23,765 nucleotides of DNA from positions 1 through 23,765 of the forward strand of contig JAAAUF010000654.1 of the NCBI GenBank assembly GCA_015499985.1, written 5' to 3'. Source of the stretch: Haplosporangium gracile (Eukaryota > Mortierellomycota > Mortierellomycetes > Mortierellales > Mortierellaceae). Both the position numbers and the translations under genes were made by a program. The stretch's first letter is position 1; each line of letters starts with the position of its first letter. Positions 1 to 9,655 of the stretch are shown one piece after another. Under the pieces are notes generated by a model. That model ran no database searches and was not told the origin of the DNA. It saw only the letters and a list, made by a program, of their open reading frames with translations.

Positions 1-283
1 GTTACATTTGTAGAGTAGACACACATTCACACATCCCACGCATCTAGCCAAGGCTTTCTACAAGCCCTCCCCTGTTCCACTGTTTTCCCGCCTTCCCCTT
101 CAAACACTTTTTTTTGACATAAAGACTTCTTGAAACAAATCCTAACCTGATGTGTATATTTTAAACCATTGGAAATTAATTAAAAGAGGTTGATTATCGT
201 TTTTTATGTATTATTTGTCTTTTTCTAAAACGGACAAGCTGAAAAGTTGAACATGTAAGAAAGGAACAAGTCTAGAAAACAGC
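1..283. other. 3' flank of HIS7, no gene seen
   Basis: This stretch lies downstream of the HIS7 stop codon. It is A/T-rich from about 105 to 240 and has a C-rich patch around 60-100. I see no ORF with coding character, no RNA gene and no clear repeat. It probably contains the HIS7 3' UTR and possibly the edge of a neighbour outside the window. Confidence 0.5.
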
Positions 284-2026
284 TTAGATGGCGAGAGGAG
301 CATCGATAGTGCGGATACGAATGCCGGCGTTAACACAGGTCATCTTGACATCCTCGAGGGGAACCTCGCGTCTATGGAAGATGCCCGCGGCCAAGGCGGC
401 CTGGACGCCCGTCTTTTCAAACACTTCAACAAAATGTTGAGCACATCCGGCACCCGAAGAAGCAATCACGGGGATCGAGATCGCGGCACGGACGTCTTGG
501 ATCAAAGCCAGATCGTAACCCTGCTTCATTCCGTCCTGGTCCATGGAGTTCAGAAGGATCTCGCCGGCGCCCAGGGCTTGGCATGCAATCACCAGTTGGC
601 GGACGTCCATGTCGCGGCCCTCACGACCGCCGCTGACGGTGCATTGGTACCAGCAGTACTTCTCGCCGTTGGGTCCAAGTTGGGCGGGTTGGATGACATG
701 GTGAGTGGGTGCATCAGCGGGGGAGTTGACGTAGACCTTTTTAGGGTCAACGGAGATGACGACTGCTTGGGAGCCGTAGGCGTGGGCGATGGTTTCGATG
801 GCGCTCGTGCCATCGCCGCGTCCGCCGAGGGCGTAGTACTTCTCGGCGGCGTAGACGGCGTCGGAGCCAATAGAGACTTTGTCAGCGCCGTTTCTAAAGT
901 ATTCTCCGGCGACTTCCAGAGCGGGGTGGAGTTTTCCGTCGGGGTCGACGACGTCCTTGATGCCGCCTCCGATGGTAAGAGGGACAAAGACGGTTTCAGA
1001 AGTCCGACGGAGAACTTCGAGCATGGGCAGGTCGAGGAGGGGGCAGTTCCTGAAGGAGGTGATATTGAGGAAGGTGATCTCGTCTGCGCCTTCTTCAAAG
1101 TAGCGACGGGCCAGTTCGACGGGTTTTCCGAGATTGCGAACGTCGCCTTCTTGACCGTCGGTGGATTGTTCACGGACGTCGTATTGGTCGCCCTTAGTGA
1201 CAACGAGATCTCCTTGGTCGTTAGCGCGGACATCCAAGCAGGCTACGATACGTTTCGTGAAATGGTCCTGTGTCGGTTCAGGGACAAAAGTAGGTGCCAA
1301 GACCGATAATCCGCCACTGGGGGCCAAGATCGAAGTCTGGATCAGAGCCGCATCGCCCTCGGCGCCGACGGTCGCATCACCATCCAAGAAAGCCTTCAAC
1401 ACATTCACGCCCGCAAAGCCCGACTTTTCAGGATGGAACTGTGTACAGAAAATGTTGCCTCTCCTGACGGATGAAATAAAGACTTCTCCGCCAGAACCTT
1501 CTCCGCCATACTGTGTCGTCGTCAAACACCACTCCTTGGCCTCAGTCGAACCCTCAACAAACGGCACCGCGAACGAATGGACAAAATAATAAGCCCTCCC
1601 TTCCTCCAGCCCACAACCTTTAGCCCTTTCCGGTCCCTGAATCGTCCTTGCAGTATTCCACCCCATGTGGGGCACAGCCTTGAGCGAGGAATCAAAGAGG
1701 CGAACACGGCCCGGGATGACGCCCAGACCTGGGATACCAGGGTTTTCGTCGGATCCCTCAAAGAGGGATTGCATGCCGACACAGATCCCCATGAAGGGTT
1801 TGTTGAGAGCTAGGTATTGTTTTAAGGGTTCGGCGTAGCCTTTGGAGTGGAGGCTTTGCATAGCAGAGCCGAATGCTCCTACTCCTGGGAAGATCAGTTT
1901 CTATTAGAGAAGAATGGTTAATATGATAAGAGTTAGATGGATCCATGTGGCAATGAGTCTCAATAAAAAAAATTCCCCGAAGAAAAAAAACAGGTACGGA
2001 TAGATATTGATTAAACACTCAAAAAA

Positions 2027-2074
<48 letters not shown>

Positions 2075-2207
2075 GAGGACGTACGTCGGCTTTGAGGATG
2101 TCGGAGGGATCTTTGACGTAGGTGATGTCGTGTCCGAGCTTCTTGACGGCGTTGACCAGACTCCGGACGTTTCCTGCGCCATAGTCGAGCAAGTATGTTC
2201 CCGTCAT
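284..2207 (-). CDS. HIS7: Imidazole glycerol phosphate synthase, HisH-HisF fusion
   Basis: Bifunctional enzyme of histidine synthesis. The glutaminase half releases ammonia, and the cyclase half uses it to convert PRFAR into imidazole glycerol phosphate and AICAR. Exons are 2207-2085 and 1900-284 (579 aa), with a 184-nt GTACGT...TAG intron. The join restores the HisH stretch around KLIFPGVGAFGS. The glutaminase triad is visible: Cys81 in GICVG, and His197 and Glu199 in QFHPEKSG. HisF starts near residue 255 (KRIVACLDVRAND) with likely catalytic Asp264 and Asp426 (VISVDPKK), and the phosphate-binding TIGGGIKD and IASSGAG loops are present. Length is close to yeast His7 (552 aa). The start at 2207 (MTGTYLLDYGAGN) was chosen because it aligns with the family's N-terminus and no other ATG occurs for about 200 nt upstream in the leader. 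Probably cytosolic; no targeting signal is seen. Confidence 0.96.
2028..2074. repeat. (AAC)n microsatellite in HIS7 intron
   Basis: About 15-16 uninterrupted AAC units on the + strand, which is TTG/GTT in the HIS7 pre-mRNA. The tract starts only about 10 nt after the HIS7 5' splice site at 2084. It creates spurious poly-Val, poly-Asn and poly-Cys reading frames that are not genes. Confidence 0.95.
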
Positions 2208-2908
2208 ATTTCTTGTTGTTGTTGGTTGTTGATGTTGTTGGTGAGAGGGTATGAAGGTGGGTATGTGAATGTGCAAGTGAGCGTGTGTGAAGTGAATGCA
2301 AGAAAAGAAGGAGGGAGTGAATGGAATGCAATGAAGTAAGTAAGAAGAGAAAAGGAGGGGAGAGGGGGAAAAGGAAAAGAGGTGTAGAAAAGCAGTGGCG
2401 GTCGTTATCAATCCTCCATTTATTAATTATTATTTTTTTTCAGCAGTCAGAGAACACACATAAAAAAAAAAAAACCTGCCACCTCAGCTTGAGTCACCAT
2501 CATTTTTTTTCGCACCCTGTCATATAATATTTTATATCTAACCCCGCTCACGTTTATTTCGGTGTCCCCCCCCCCACGGGGCAACAACGCAAGCAAAGGG
2601 ACACCAAAGGAGAATTATCTGCTACAGTCATACTTCATTGGAGAACAAAAGAGACGTCAATTGGGGCTCCGGCATCCCTCCCTTCTGTTCTGTTCACTCG
2701 TTGTTTGGCCGTTTTGGATGAACCCACTTGCACTCCACATTCATTCAAGCAATAAAACCAACGAAAATAAAAAAAAAATAAAAAATCACAGAGGACCCAT
2801 AAAACAAGCACTGTAGATCATAATTAGTTTGTAAGAAAAGCTATGCAAGAAAAAAAGTTTGTACTTCTATCTTCTCCATGAACACACTCTCTAGTCTATC
2901 CATCCCTT
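2208..2908. other. HIS7 promoter/leader and 3' flank of the 5-phosphatase gene
   Basis: This 701-bp gap lies between two minus-strand genes. The 200 bp next to HIS7 are purine-rich on the + strand, so the HIS7 leader is pyrimidine-rich and free of ATG. A TATAAAA match on the minus strand lies at 2530-2536. A C run occupies about 2566-2575. The part from about 2750 to 2908 is A-rich and probably holds the 3' UTR of the 5-phosphatase gene. No coding sequence is seen. Confidence 0.55.
2490..2496. promoter_or_regulatory. Possible Gcn4/CPC1-type site (TGAGTCA)
   Basis: TGAGTCA matches the TGASTCA site of Gcn4/CPC1, the bZIP activator of amino-acid synthesis genes in fungi. It lies about 283 bp upstream of the HIS7 ATG, a plausible distance. 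The same 7-mer class occurs twice more in the window (6820-6826 and 8806-8812), about what chance predicts, so position is the only support. It sits between the TATA-like element and the gene, which is not the usual order. Confidence 0.3.
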
Positions 2909-5176
2909 CTACCAACCGTGCAGGTGCCGCCGGAGGAGGACTGACAAATACACGATAACGCCCAAACCTAGAGCCAAAAAACCCCATCTCAACATATGAC
3001 CGACAACCGTCGTCAGCTTCTTTCCGAACCACTTCTTGCTCTTCCACTTTGGGTCAATGCCATATGAGCTGGGCTCATGATGCGACAAGGCCAGGTTGTG
3101 TGGCAACAAGGTGAACAGTGCAGAGACGGGCTTGTGGTCCGAGGAGGCGTAGTGTGGATGCGAAGTGTAGTAGTGGATCTGGAGCGGGCTCGTGCAGGGT
3201 TCGCCTAGAGGAGAGGAGGTCGTAGGTGACTGGCTGGGATTGGCGGCTGCCTGTTGGAGATGGCTGCTGCTGTTCCTGGACGACAGGCTGGTCAGTGTCT
3301 GGTTTGACCTGGCGGTCGTAAGAGGCTGTTGTCGACTGTTGTCACTAGTTCCAAGTGGGGACTGGAACAACCCGGCAGTCATGGGACCTCTGGCAGGTCC
3401 ACTGCCCCGCTTGCTTAGACTCGAGAATGTGCCGCGGGATTTCGATCCACTCCAGGAACCCAATGACAATGCCATGGAGCTATAGTTGCCTGACCGAATC
3501 CTTGTACTAGGCGACGAATCCAATGGCAAAGTACCCTGGCCCATCTCCCGTGAGTGTTCATCCCATGCATCTAGCTCTTCCTCGTGGGCCTCATCCGCAC
3601 TGGTTGCATTCTTGGGGTGCACGAACCAAAGCACACGGTCCGTCCATGCAGGAACTCGCTTCGAGATATCATACTCTGTCGCCGACCCCATCTTGCACTT
3701 GTATGTCGGTCCAAACGCCAACGGAGCCTCATGGAACCCTTTGAACACATTCAGGGTCTTGCGCTGAGCTGACAGTTGATCGTGGCTGTAAAGTTGTCTC
3801 AACTGACCCGCCTTGATCGCATGGACAATCTCGCTGGCCGTCAGGTCGGGCATGGTCGATTGGGAAAGGAGGTCCTCGGTCGATTGAGATTTGTGCTTGT
3901 TCTTCTTCTTGTGAGAGGACAGGGAGCCGTCGGATTGGGCCAGGTCGAGACGATAGTTGAGATCGCCGGTCCAGAAGATGTAGTCACACGAAAAAATGCT
4001 CTCCTCCCAGACTATGCCCTTCTTGCTGTCGTTATCGCTGTGGCTGTGGCTGTAACGACGATTGCTGTGACTATGGCGGTGATGGTGATGATGGTGGCGA
4101 TGTCCTCCTTTGTTGTTGTGCTTTCCTGACGCCTTCTTGCCTCCTCCTCCTCCTAGCAGAGGTCTCGAGTCGCTGTCCACCTGATAAAAATCATCATCCG
4201 TCTGCAAATCCTCCAACGACTCGTACGCTCCTCCATTACCCACCGTAGCCTCCAAAAGAGTAGCCGCAGGGGACGAAGCAGTAGTCGAGAGTCGTTCCTG
4301 GTGCTCAAATAGCAAGCCTTCAACGTGATTGTCCTTGTCGTTCAAAAAGACCATGCGTCGGCAGATGGCCAGATAATCGTCGTTCCTCCGCTTAATATTG
4401 TTCAGGTGCGCACTCAGATGAGCATTTATGAAACAGATATCGAAGCTTGTCCTGTGATGCACCTCGGCGTTACTGTTTGTACTGTTCGAGTTGTTGCTGC
4501 TGGGGTCGTCCTCTGAACCGAGCTGAATGCCGGTATAGGTGGTCGTCCCCGTTGCGGTAGCGATGGTAGTCGTCGTGGTTGTGGTCGTTGTGGTTGTTGT
4601 GATAGTAGAGGACGAATACGAAGATCCCAAAGACGAAGAAGAAGGTAACCGGATAGACAGCTTGGTAGCAATGGCGCCCTTGTTCCCCATCATGGCCGGA
4701 CCAGTTCCCACAGAAGCATTCGAGATCCGCTCAACAAACTCGGTCATAGACCCATCCCTCGTCAACACAAACAAAATCATCCCCACTTGTGCCGTCTGCG
4801 ACACCAACGAAAACCTATACCCCGGGCACGTCCTATGCAAAGTGCGGATAATCAGGTTGGCGAGGTCATCGATCCGGGTACGGATATTATAGGTATTATG
4901 GATGAATGCGTCGGGATAAGGTGCGAACTCCTGCAAGGCGACGGCGACGATATCCGGCATGATGGGTGGTGCGTTTGTTGTGGTGTTGGGAGAGGGGTTG
5001 AAGGGGGTTGCAGTGGAGGCGGAGGCGGAGGAAGGAGTGGGGCTGCTGGGTGGGGTCTCGGGCGCGAATGAGGACAAGGATGGGTGGGTTGCGAGCCAGT
5101 CTGAGAGGTCTTGCTCAATGGGTCGCTGATTCATGTTGAAGGTCCCGATGAGGACCACAGGCGTCCGTTGGGCCAT
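2909..5176 (-). CDS. Tail-anchored inositol polyphosphate 5-phosphatase (INP54-like)
   Basis: Single-exon gene, 755 aa, likely removing the 5-phosphate of PtdIns(4,5)P2 at a membrane. Family motifs run in order: GTFNMNQ (11-17), VALQEF with metal-binding Glu83, MMGNKGA (162-168), NAHLSAHL (251-258), WTGDLNYRL with Asp405/Asn407, PAWTDRVLW (509-517) and SSDHKPV with Asp680/His681. A hydrophobic segment at about 731-748, followed by Arg-Arg-His, is a C-terminal anchor. This is the layout of yeast ER protein Inp54, hence the comparison; orthology is inferred. The protein is roughly twice the length of Inp54 because low-complexity inserts sit between the motifs: a Thr run (191-204), an Asn/Ser patch, a His/Ser-rich basic stretch (about 359-380) and a Ser-rich stretch (555-660). 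The start is the first ATG of the frame and sits just before the first motif. Confidence 0.92.
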   Translation of the reverse strand: MAQRTPVVLIGTFNMNQRPIEQDLSDWLATHPSLSSFAPETPPSSPTPSSASASTATPFNPSPNTTTNAPPIMPDIVAVALQEFAPYPDAFIHNTYNIRTRIDDLANLIIRTLHRTCPGYRFSLVSQTAQVGMILFVLTRDGSMTEFVERISNASVGTGPAMMGNKGAIATKLSIRLPSSSSLGSSYSSSTITTTTTTTTTTTTIATATGTTTYTGIQLGSEDDPSSNNSNSTNSNAEVHHRTSFDICFINAHLSAHLNNIKRRNDDYLAICRRMVFLNDKDNHVEGLLFEHQERLSTTASSPAATLLEATVGNGGAYESLEDLQTDDDFYQVDSDSRPLLGGGGGKKASGKHNNKGGHRHHHHHHRHSHSNRRYSHSHSDNDSKKGIVWEESIFSCDYIFWTGDLNYRLDLAQSDGSLSSHKKKNKHKSQSTEDLLSQSTMPDLTASEIVHAIKAGQLRQLYSHDQLSAQRKTLNVFKGFHEAPLAFGPTYKCKMGSATEYDISKRVPAWTDRVLWFVHPKNATSADEAHEEELDAWDEHSREMGQGTLPLDSSPSTRIRSGNYSSMALSLGSWSGSKSRGTFSSLSKRGSGPARGPMTAGLFQSPLGTSDNSRQQPLTTARSNQTLTSLSSRNSSSHLQQAAANPSQSPTTSSPLGEPCTSPLQIHYYTSHPHYASSDHKPVSALFTLLPHNLALSHHEPSSYGIDPKWKSKKWFGKKLTTVVGHMLRWGFLALGLGVIVYLSVLLRRHLHGW

Positions 5177-5735
5177 GATTGCTTCGTCTCGTTTTGTCGT
5201 TATTTGGGAGTCGGTGTAAGGAGGGGGGTAAGGAGGGGGCCTGAAGGAGGGAGAATGGGTATGTTATGATTGGCGAGTTCGAAGACGAGGCAGGAGGAGA
5301 ATATCAAGAAGGAGAAGAAAGAGAAGGAGGTGAAGGTGAAGGTGGAGCTGAAGGTGGAGGTTGGGTGGCGGCAAATATCAAAGGATAAAAAAGAAAAGAA
5401 AGAAAGTATTGTAAAGGAGAGAAAAAAGGAGGAAGGGAAGCCAGTTGGAGGCGATGCTTGTTGGCTGTTGGGTTCTTGGAGAAAAGGGTGAAGAGTGTGA
5501 AAAGGGTGAGGTAATCAAAATAAAGTGGTAAAGTGAACACACCGCCAAGGCAGAGAAGAAGAGTAAGGGTTATGGAGTTCAGAAAAACAGGCCAATTGAC
5601 GAATGGATATCGATCAGAAGGGGAAAAAGTGCCAGCGTCAGTGGACTCTTGGATTAGATGTGGAAGCGATGTGCTTGATGTGGGTATATGAAGCCAATAA
5701 GATATAGGTGTGAAAAAAGACCCAAAGGCATGCAC
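5177..5735 (-). promoter_or_regulatory. 5' flank of the 5-phosphatase gene, pyrimidine-rich in sense
   Basis: The + strand is strongly GA-rich from about 5210 to 5450, so the minus (sense) strand is TC-rich just upstream of the ATG at 5176. This is typical of a fungal core promoter and leader. The ORF readable here (5735-5304) is Pro/Ser/Phe-rich and looks like a composition artefact. No TATA box is obvious. Confidence 0.4.
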
Positions 5736-5915
5736 AATGACCTCATTCGGTCACCCAGAATAGAGTGCACGTGACTTGTGGAATGGAAGAGGGGATGGGA
5801 GGGCGGCCTAGACGGAGTGGAAAAGGGCCTGTTGCACAACGAAGTAAACCAAACAAAAAAAAAGAAAAAAGGCAGCAACCACATAGGTAAAAGAGGCACG
5901 GGGATGGAAGATACG

Positions 5916-6060
5916 ACGCGTCTCTTTGCTATTTTGTTGACGTGTTTTTTGCATAGGCACTTGTAACTGAGGTGCGCGATATGGACTGAGCTTATTGGTT
6001 TCATCTCTTTTGATCAATTTTGATCAACTCAACGCGTTTTATTTTTGAGAGTGCACGCGT
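5916..6060. promoter_or_regulatory. Cluster of three ACGCGT (MCB-like) motifs
   Basis: ACGCGT occurs at 5916-5921, 6032-6037 and 6055-6060. In ascomycetes this palindrome is the MCB element bound by MBF (Mbp1-Swi6) for G1/S transcription. A ten-base tandem direct repeat, TTTTGATCAA twice, lies at about 6008-6027 between them. Only two other ACGCGT sites were noticed in the window (about 14393 and 17439). No gene is assigned to this possible control region. Confidence 0.2.
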
Positions 6061-6322
6061 CTGTGGTATCAACTCACAAAATAACATCATGTCTCTCGCT
6101 TTCGCTGTCAGCTCAGATTTGGCTATCGCTTCTATTCGTTATTATCGCAATAGTTGCCGAGAAATAGATGTCAAAATTATCCAATGGACAATCGACAACG
6201 GTTGCCATAACGGCATGCCACAACGGGATGTACCATTCAGGTTCTGGTGAAGCTCTTCTCTTTTAGTTATTACACGCATGCATATTGCTCAAATTCCATG
6301 GTGGTGCATACTTAATTCGTTT

Positions 6323-6341
6323 CGCTTTATAACGTAAAGCG
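6323..6341. repeat. Short perfect inverted repeat
   Basis: CGCTTTA at 6323-6329 and TAAAGCG at 6335-6341 form a perfect 7-bp stem with a 5-nt loop. There is no T tract or neighbouring gene end to suggest a function. Confidence 0.5.
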
Positions 6342-9300
6342 CCAGACATCACTGTATCACTGAAAATAGCCAAATTGGAATCTGTCATCTTGCATGATGC
6401 CGTCCTTCAAGATAGCGATGATCTTTTTGTCTTCATTGCCCCTTTTTGTACGCATTTTTTTGCTCTGTAAGGATAAGATCAGGTGATAGTCGTCGAATTG
6501 GAGGCTACGAAAACCACAAAGAGCGACAGTATCTACTCGTAATAGCCAAGTAAAGAAGTAGAAAACCGAGCTACTGCAATCTGACGACAAAGAGGAACCG
6601 CATCCACTTTTCTATGTTCACTTGAAGTGGAAGTGTGTGAAATCATGAGCATGAAGCGAACCTCTCGCTGCTATATTACTTCGTAGCATCCCTCATCTTT
6701 GCACTCGTCCCCTCTTTTACGCCTTCTTTGCTTCCTTCTCCCACACACTCTGTTTATGTTCCTACTCCTGTGCACCAATCTCTTCAACTTTCCATCTTTT
6801 CACGCCACTTCTCGAACATTGACTCAAGTCCCTGTGATCGCGCCTATTTTCCTTACATCATTTCAATCCCCCAACAGCAACTTTCTACCGTCCATCCTCT
6901 TTCATCACTTTCAGGCACACATACGCCAGACACAACACACACGCACTCATAAAACCAAAGAAAAAGAGTAGTACTACAGCCCAAATTTGCTCGCGCCGTC
7001 TCCTACCGGAGCGCCTTCCGTTGTACTCCTTTTCTAGCAATCAAGAGTAACAATCTTTTATCTCGACGCTGTATGGCTTTCTGCTCTGTGGAAGAGTCAA
7101 AACAGGTAAGCGAATTGAATAAGGCCACGTTCTTGTGTTTAGTCGCCAAAAACTGAAAAAACTTCCTTGAGTTTTGTTTTGTACACGATTTGGGAAAGAA
7201 AAAAAATAGGCGGATGAGTCTAGAGTGTGTGTGTTTTTCTAGAAAAGCATAACTTATAGGCAGGGTATGGCGCGCGTCATGAGGCATTCAACCCTCATTG
7301 CGTTTTTTTTCGTCTATTGGATCTCTTAACCAAATAGTGCCTTGATTTTCTTTCAGTTTATTTGGGCAAAAGAGTGGGTAATTGAATTGATAGACTAAAG
7401 AGAAGGAATGAGGAATTGCTTTGAACAAGGAAAGGAACGGACAGGACAGGCTATGGGCCATTGGGCTTTTGCTTTTTTTTCTTCTTCTTGTGTCAATCAT
7501 TCTTATTACCCCGTTGCTACAACCGGCATTTTTTTTTTTTTTTTGAGTGGCCATGAACTTGCCCCAATATATGGGATGTGAATCTATGGGAGAAAAGGGA
7601 GGAATGTTTTCTATTGAGTGGATATGACAAGAAACATGGAGAAGGTTTTAATTGAGGGCGTTTTGAATATGATTCTTTGTGTTTATATGATTGAAGATTG
7701 TTGCACGATGGGCGCGCCTTTCTACGGCTGAGAGACGGAGTGGGTGACTGAGGATGAAGGTGGGGAAAACACAAACACAAAGAAGGAAGGATAATGGAAT
7801 CATAGGGTAGAATGGAGATGTAGGTTTATTGGGTCTTTGATCAAGAGAGGACAAAATTGAGAGGAACGACGTGGATCTGATAGGGTTACTACAAAACAAG
7901 AGGCAGTGCTTCAAGATGCCAAGACAAAACGGATGTCACAAACAAAGCGTAACATGGACTATTGGGCTTGGGAATGGTGCAAGGGTACGTGGGGAATGAT
8001 GTATGAAAGTCGACTTGAGCCGTTTGTACATTGATCCTTGCCTCTTTGTTTTCTATTGTGAAATGGTAGATGGCCATCTTTTTCTTCGATAGCGTGCTGG
8101 TGTTCATCTTTGTATTCAATTCGCCCATTGGGTGGTAACAAGTCGATGAAAAGAACAACGAGAAGGGAGGGAAAGGGCGCGGACCAAAAGGAAAAAGGGC
8201 TGAATTTGATTATTATCATTATCGAATTTTCTATTGCTCCTTTGCTTTTCAAAGGGAAATCATTCTCCCTCAATTTTACTGACATTCTCAACGTCGATTT
8301 TGCTCCGTCCATAATGACTCCATCGCATGGTATTCCTTTTTCCTTTTTCCTCCTTCCCCTTCCCCTTTCTCTTCCCCTTTATTTCAACAGCGATGTTCCA
8401 AGATGCCTCCGAAGGAGGAAAATGACCTGAGTTTGCTATTAGTCCTTATTAGTCCTATCGTTTGAGTTCTGAGGCCCTCCATTGGTTCAAGAGTAGCATG
8501 GGAATGAATATCAATGGGCAGGGTCCCAGCGTGTTATTAGTCGATAAGATAAAATATTTTTTTTTGTCCTCATGGACTTCTCTCTGCCTCCATTTCATCA
8601 ATAGGCCTGATGCCATGGCCCTGACTCGGATCTGGAAATTGGCCTCGGCGTCAGGATCAGGGGTAAAATGGCTAATTGACTCTGGTTGGCTCCGGATCTA
8701 CCTGAGGTTGAAAAGAGGAGTGGAATCAAGGAGAGTTGAGTGTAGGAGTAAAAGGGCAATATGTGATGACGAGTAGATAGGAGGATGTGAGTGGGTATGG
8801 TTTGCTGACTCAATCGGAGGAACAAAAAAAGGGAGAAAGCAAAGATGAAAGTTGATTGCATTATTCATCCATTGCTCTTCATTCATTATTTCGCCTTTCT
8901 CTCAGACCCCTTTTTCGTGCTCATGGCTGTTTCTAGCCACTCAGTCAGCCAGTCATAGCTATCTGAATGGCCTGTTTGGCATATTGTCCGTTGTTTGTTT
9001 GTGGTAGCAACGGTGGTATGGGAAGTTGTAGCATGATATATGGCGATGGAAGGACATGGCGTGGTTGTATGTATACTTCAGAGTCAGAAACGGAAGGATG
9101 ATACGTCCTATTGAACACGAGCCATCCGGGTCAATACAGCCCGTGGTTCAAATCCCTTTCCATTTTCGTCCCCATGGCTCTACCACAGTCAATATCCCCA
9201 TTTATCAAACCGGTTCATCGTTATTCAGTGAAAAAAAAAGTGTTAGTCCACAGTGGCAATGTATTGTCTACACCGTCGTTATTCACTTACGCCCTCTTCT

Positions 9301-9655
9301 TTTTTCTTGCGTCTTCTTCCCTCTCTATATAATAAAACGACCATCTTCGCACTTTTTCGTTTTCTTTTTCTTTTTTTTTTTTCATGTTGCTCTCTCTTAT
9401 TGTTCAACAGACCCCCTCTCTTCTCGTCTTTCCTTGTTCGCCACTCGCATTCGTCTTTCCCCTCTCAATTGATCCTCCTTCGTCTTCCTTTCACCTTCCG
9501 TCTCCTCTCCACTCCCCTCTCCCCTTCACTCGCCCTTTCCTGCTTTGACAAAGATCTGAGGGCTCTCTTTTTATTTCTTTGTTTACTTCTCTTTCAGCTG
9601 TGCCTTAAATTCCCTTTTGCAGATCAGACACATCGCCTCGCACAAACACAAAGCA
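9301..9655 (+). promoter_or_regulatory. Promoter/leader of the membrane-protein gene
   Basis: A TATATAA element at 9326-9332 is followed by a strongly C/T-rich stretch from about 9350 to 9600, the usual layout of a fungal TATA promoter with pyrimidine-rich start region. TTTTGCAG at 9615-9622 looks like a 3' splice site, so the leader may contain an intron. The ATG at 9656 has a favourable context (AGCAATGGCC). Confidence 0.45.

Larger units (their letters stand above)
5736..9300. other. Long gene-poor interval between divergent genes
   Basis: I find no ORF in this interval with recognisable domains, and no tRNA, rRNA or CRISPR. Short ORFs exist (for example 6089-6250 on +, 53 codons, and 6590-6357 on -, 77 codons), but neither matches a family I know. 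The block 6660-7000 is pyrimidine-rich on + and looks like a promoter or leader. It is followed by CAG|GTAAGC at 7103-7111, a good 5' splice site. Another C/T block lies at 8330-8390. An untranslated first exon or a non-coding transcript on the + strand is possible. RNA evidence is needed to decide. Confidence 0.35.

Noticed and set aside
374..1309. 311-codon ORF on + strand inside HIS7
   Set aside because: It is antisense to the well-supported HIS7 exon 2 and has no family motifs; a codon-bias shadow.
2007..2411. ORFs with poly-Asn, poly-Val, poly-Cys and poly-Leu runs
   Set aside because: All are produced by the AAC microsatellite in the HIS7 intron.
6089..6250. 53-codon ORF on + starting near the ACGCGT cluster
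   Set aside because: Short, no recognisable motif, no leader or intron support; not enough to call a gene.
6357..6590. 77-codon ORF on - with somewhat protein-like composition
   Set aside because: Opens with a TTG rather than an ATG, matches no family I know, and has no clear upstream exon.
8763..8812. TGATGA followed by CTGA, possible C/D snoRNA
   Set aside because: No terminal stem, no C'/D' pair, and the spacing is short; the motifs are common by chance.
6820..8812. Two further TGACTCA sites (6820-6826 and 8806-8812)
   Set aside because: No linked gene; frequency equals chance expectation.
9138..9153. GGTTCAAATCC resembling a tRNA T-arm
   Set aside because: The flanking bases do not pair into a 5-bp stem and no other tRNA arms are present.
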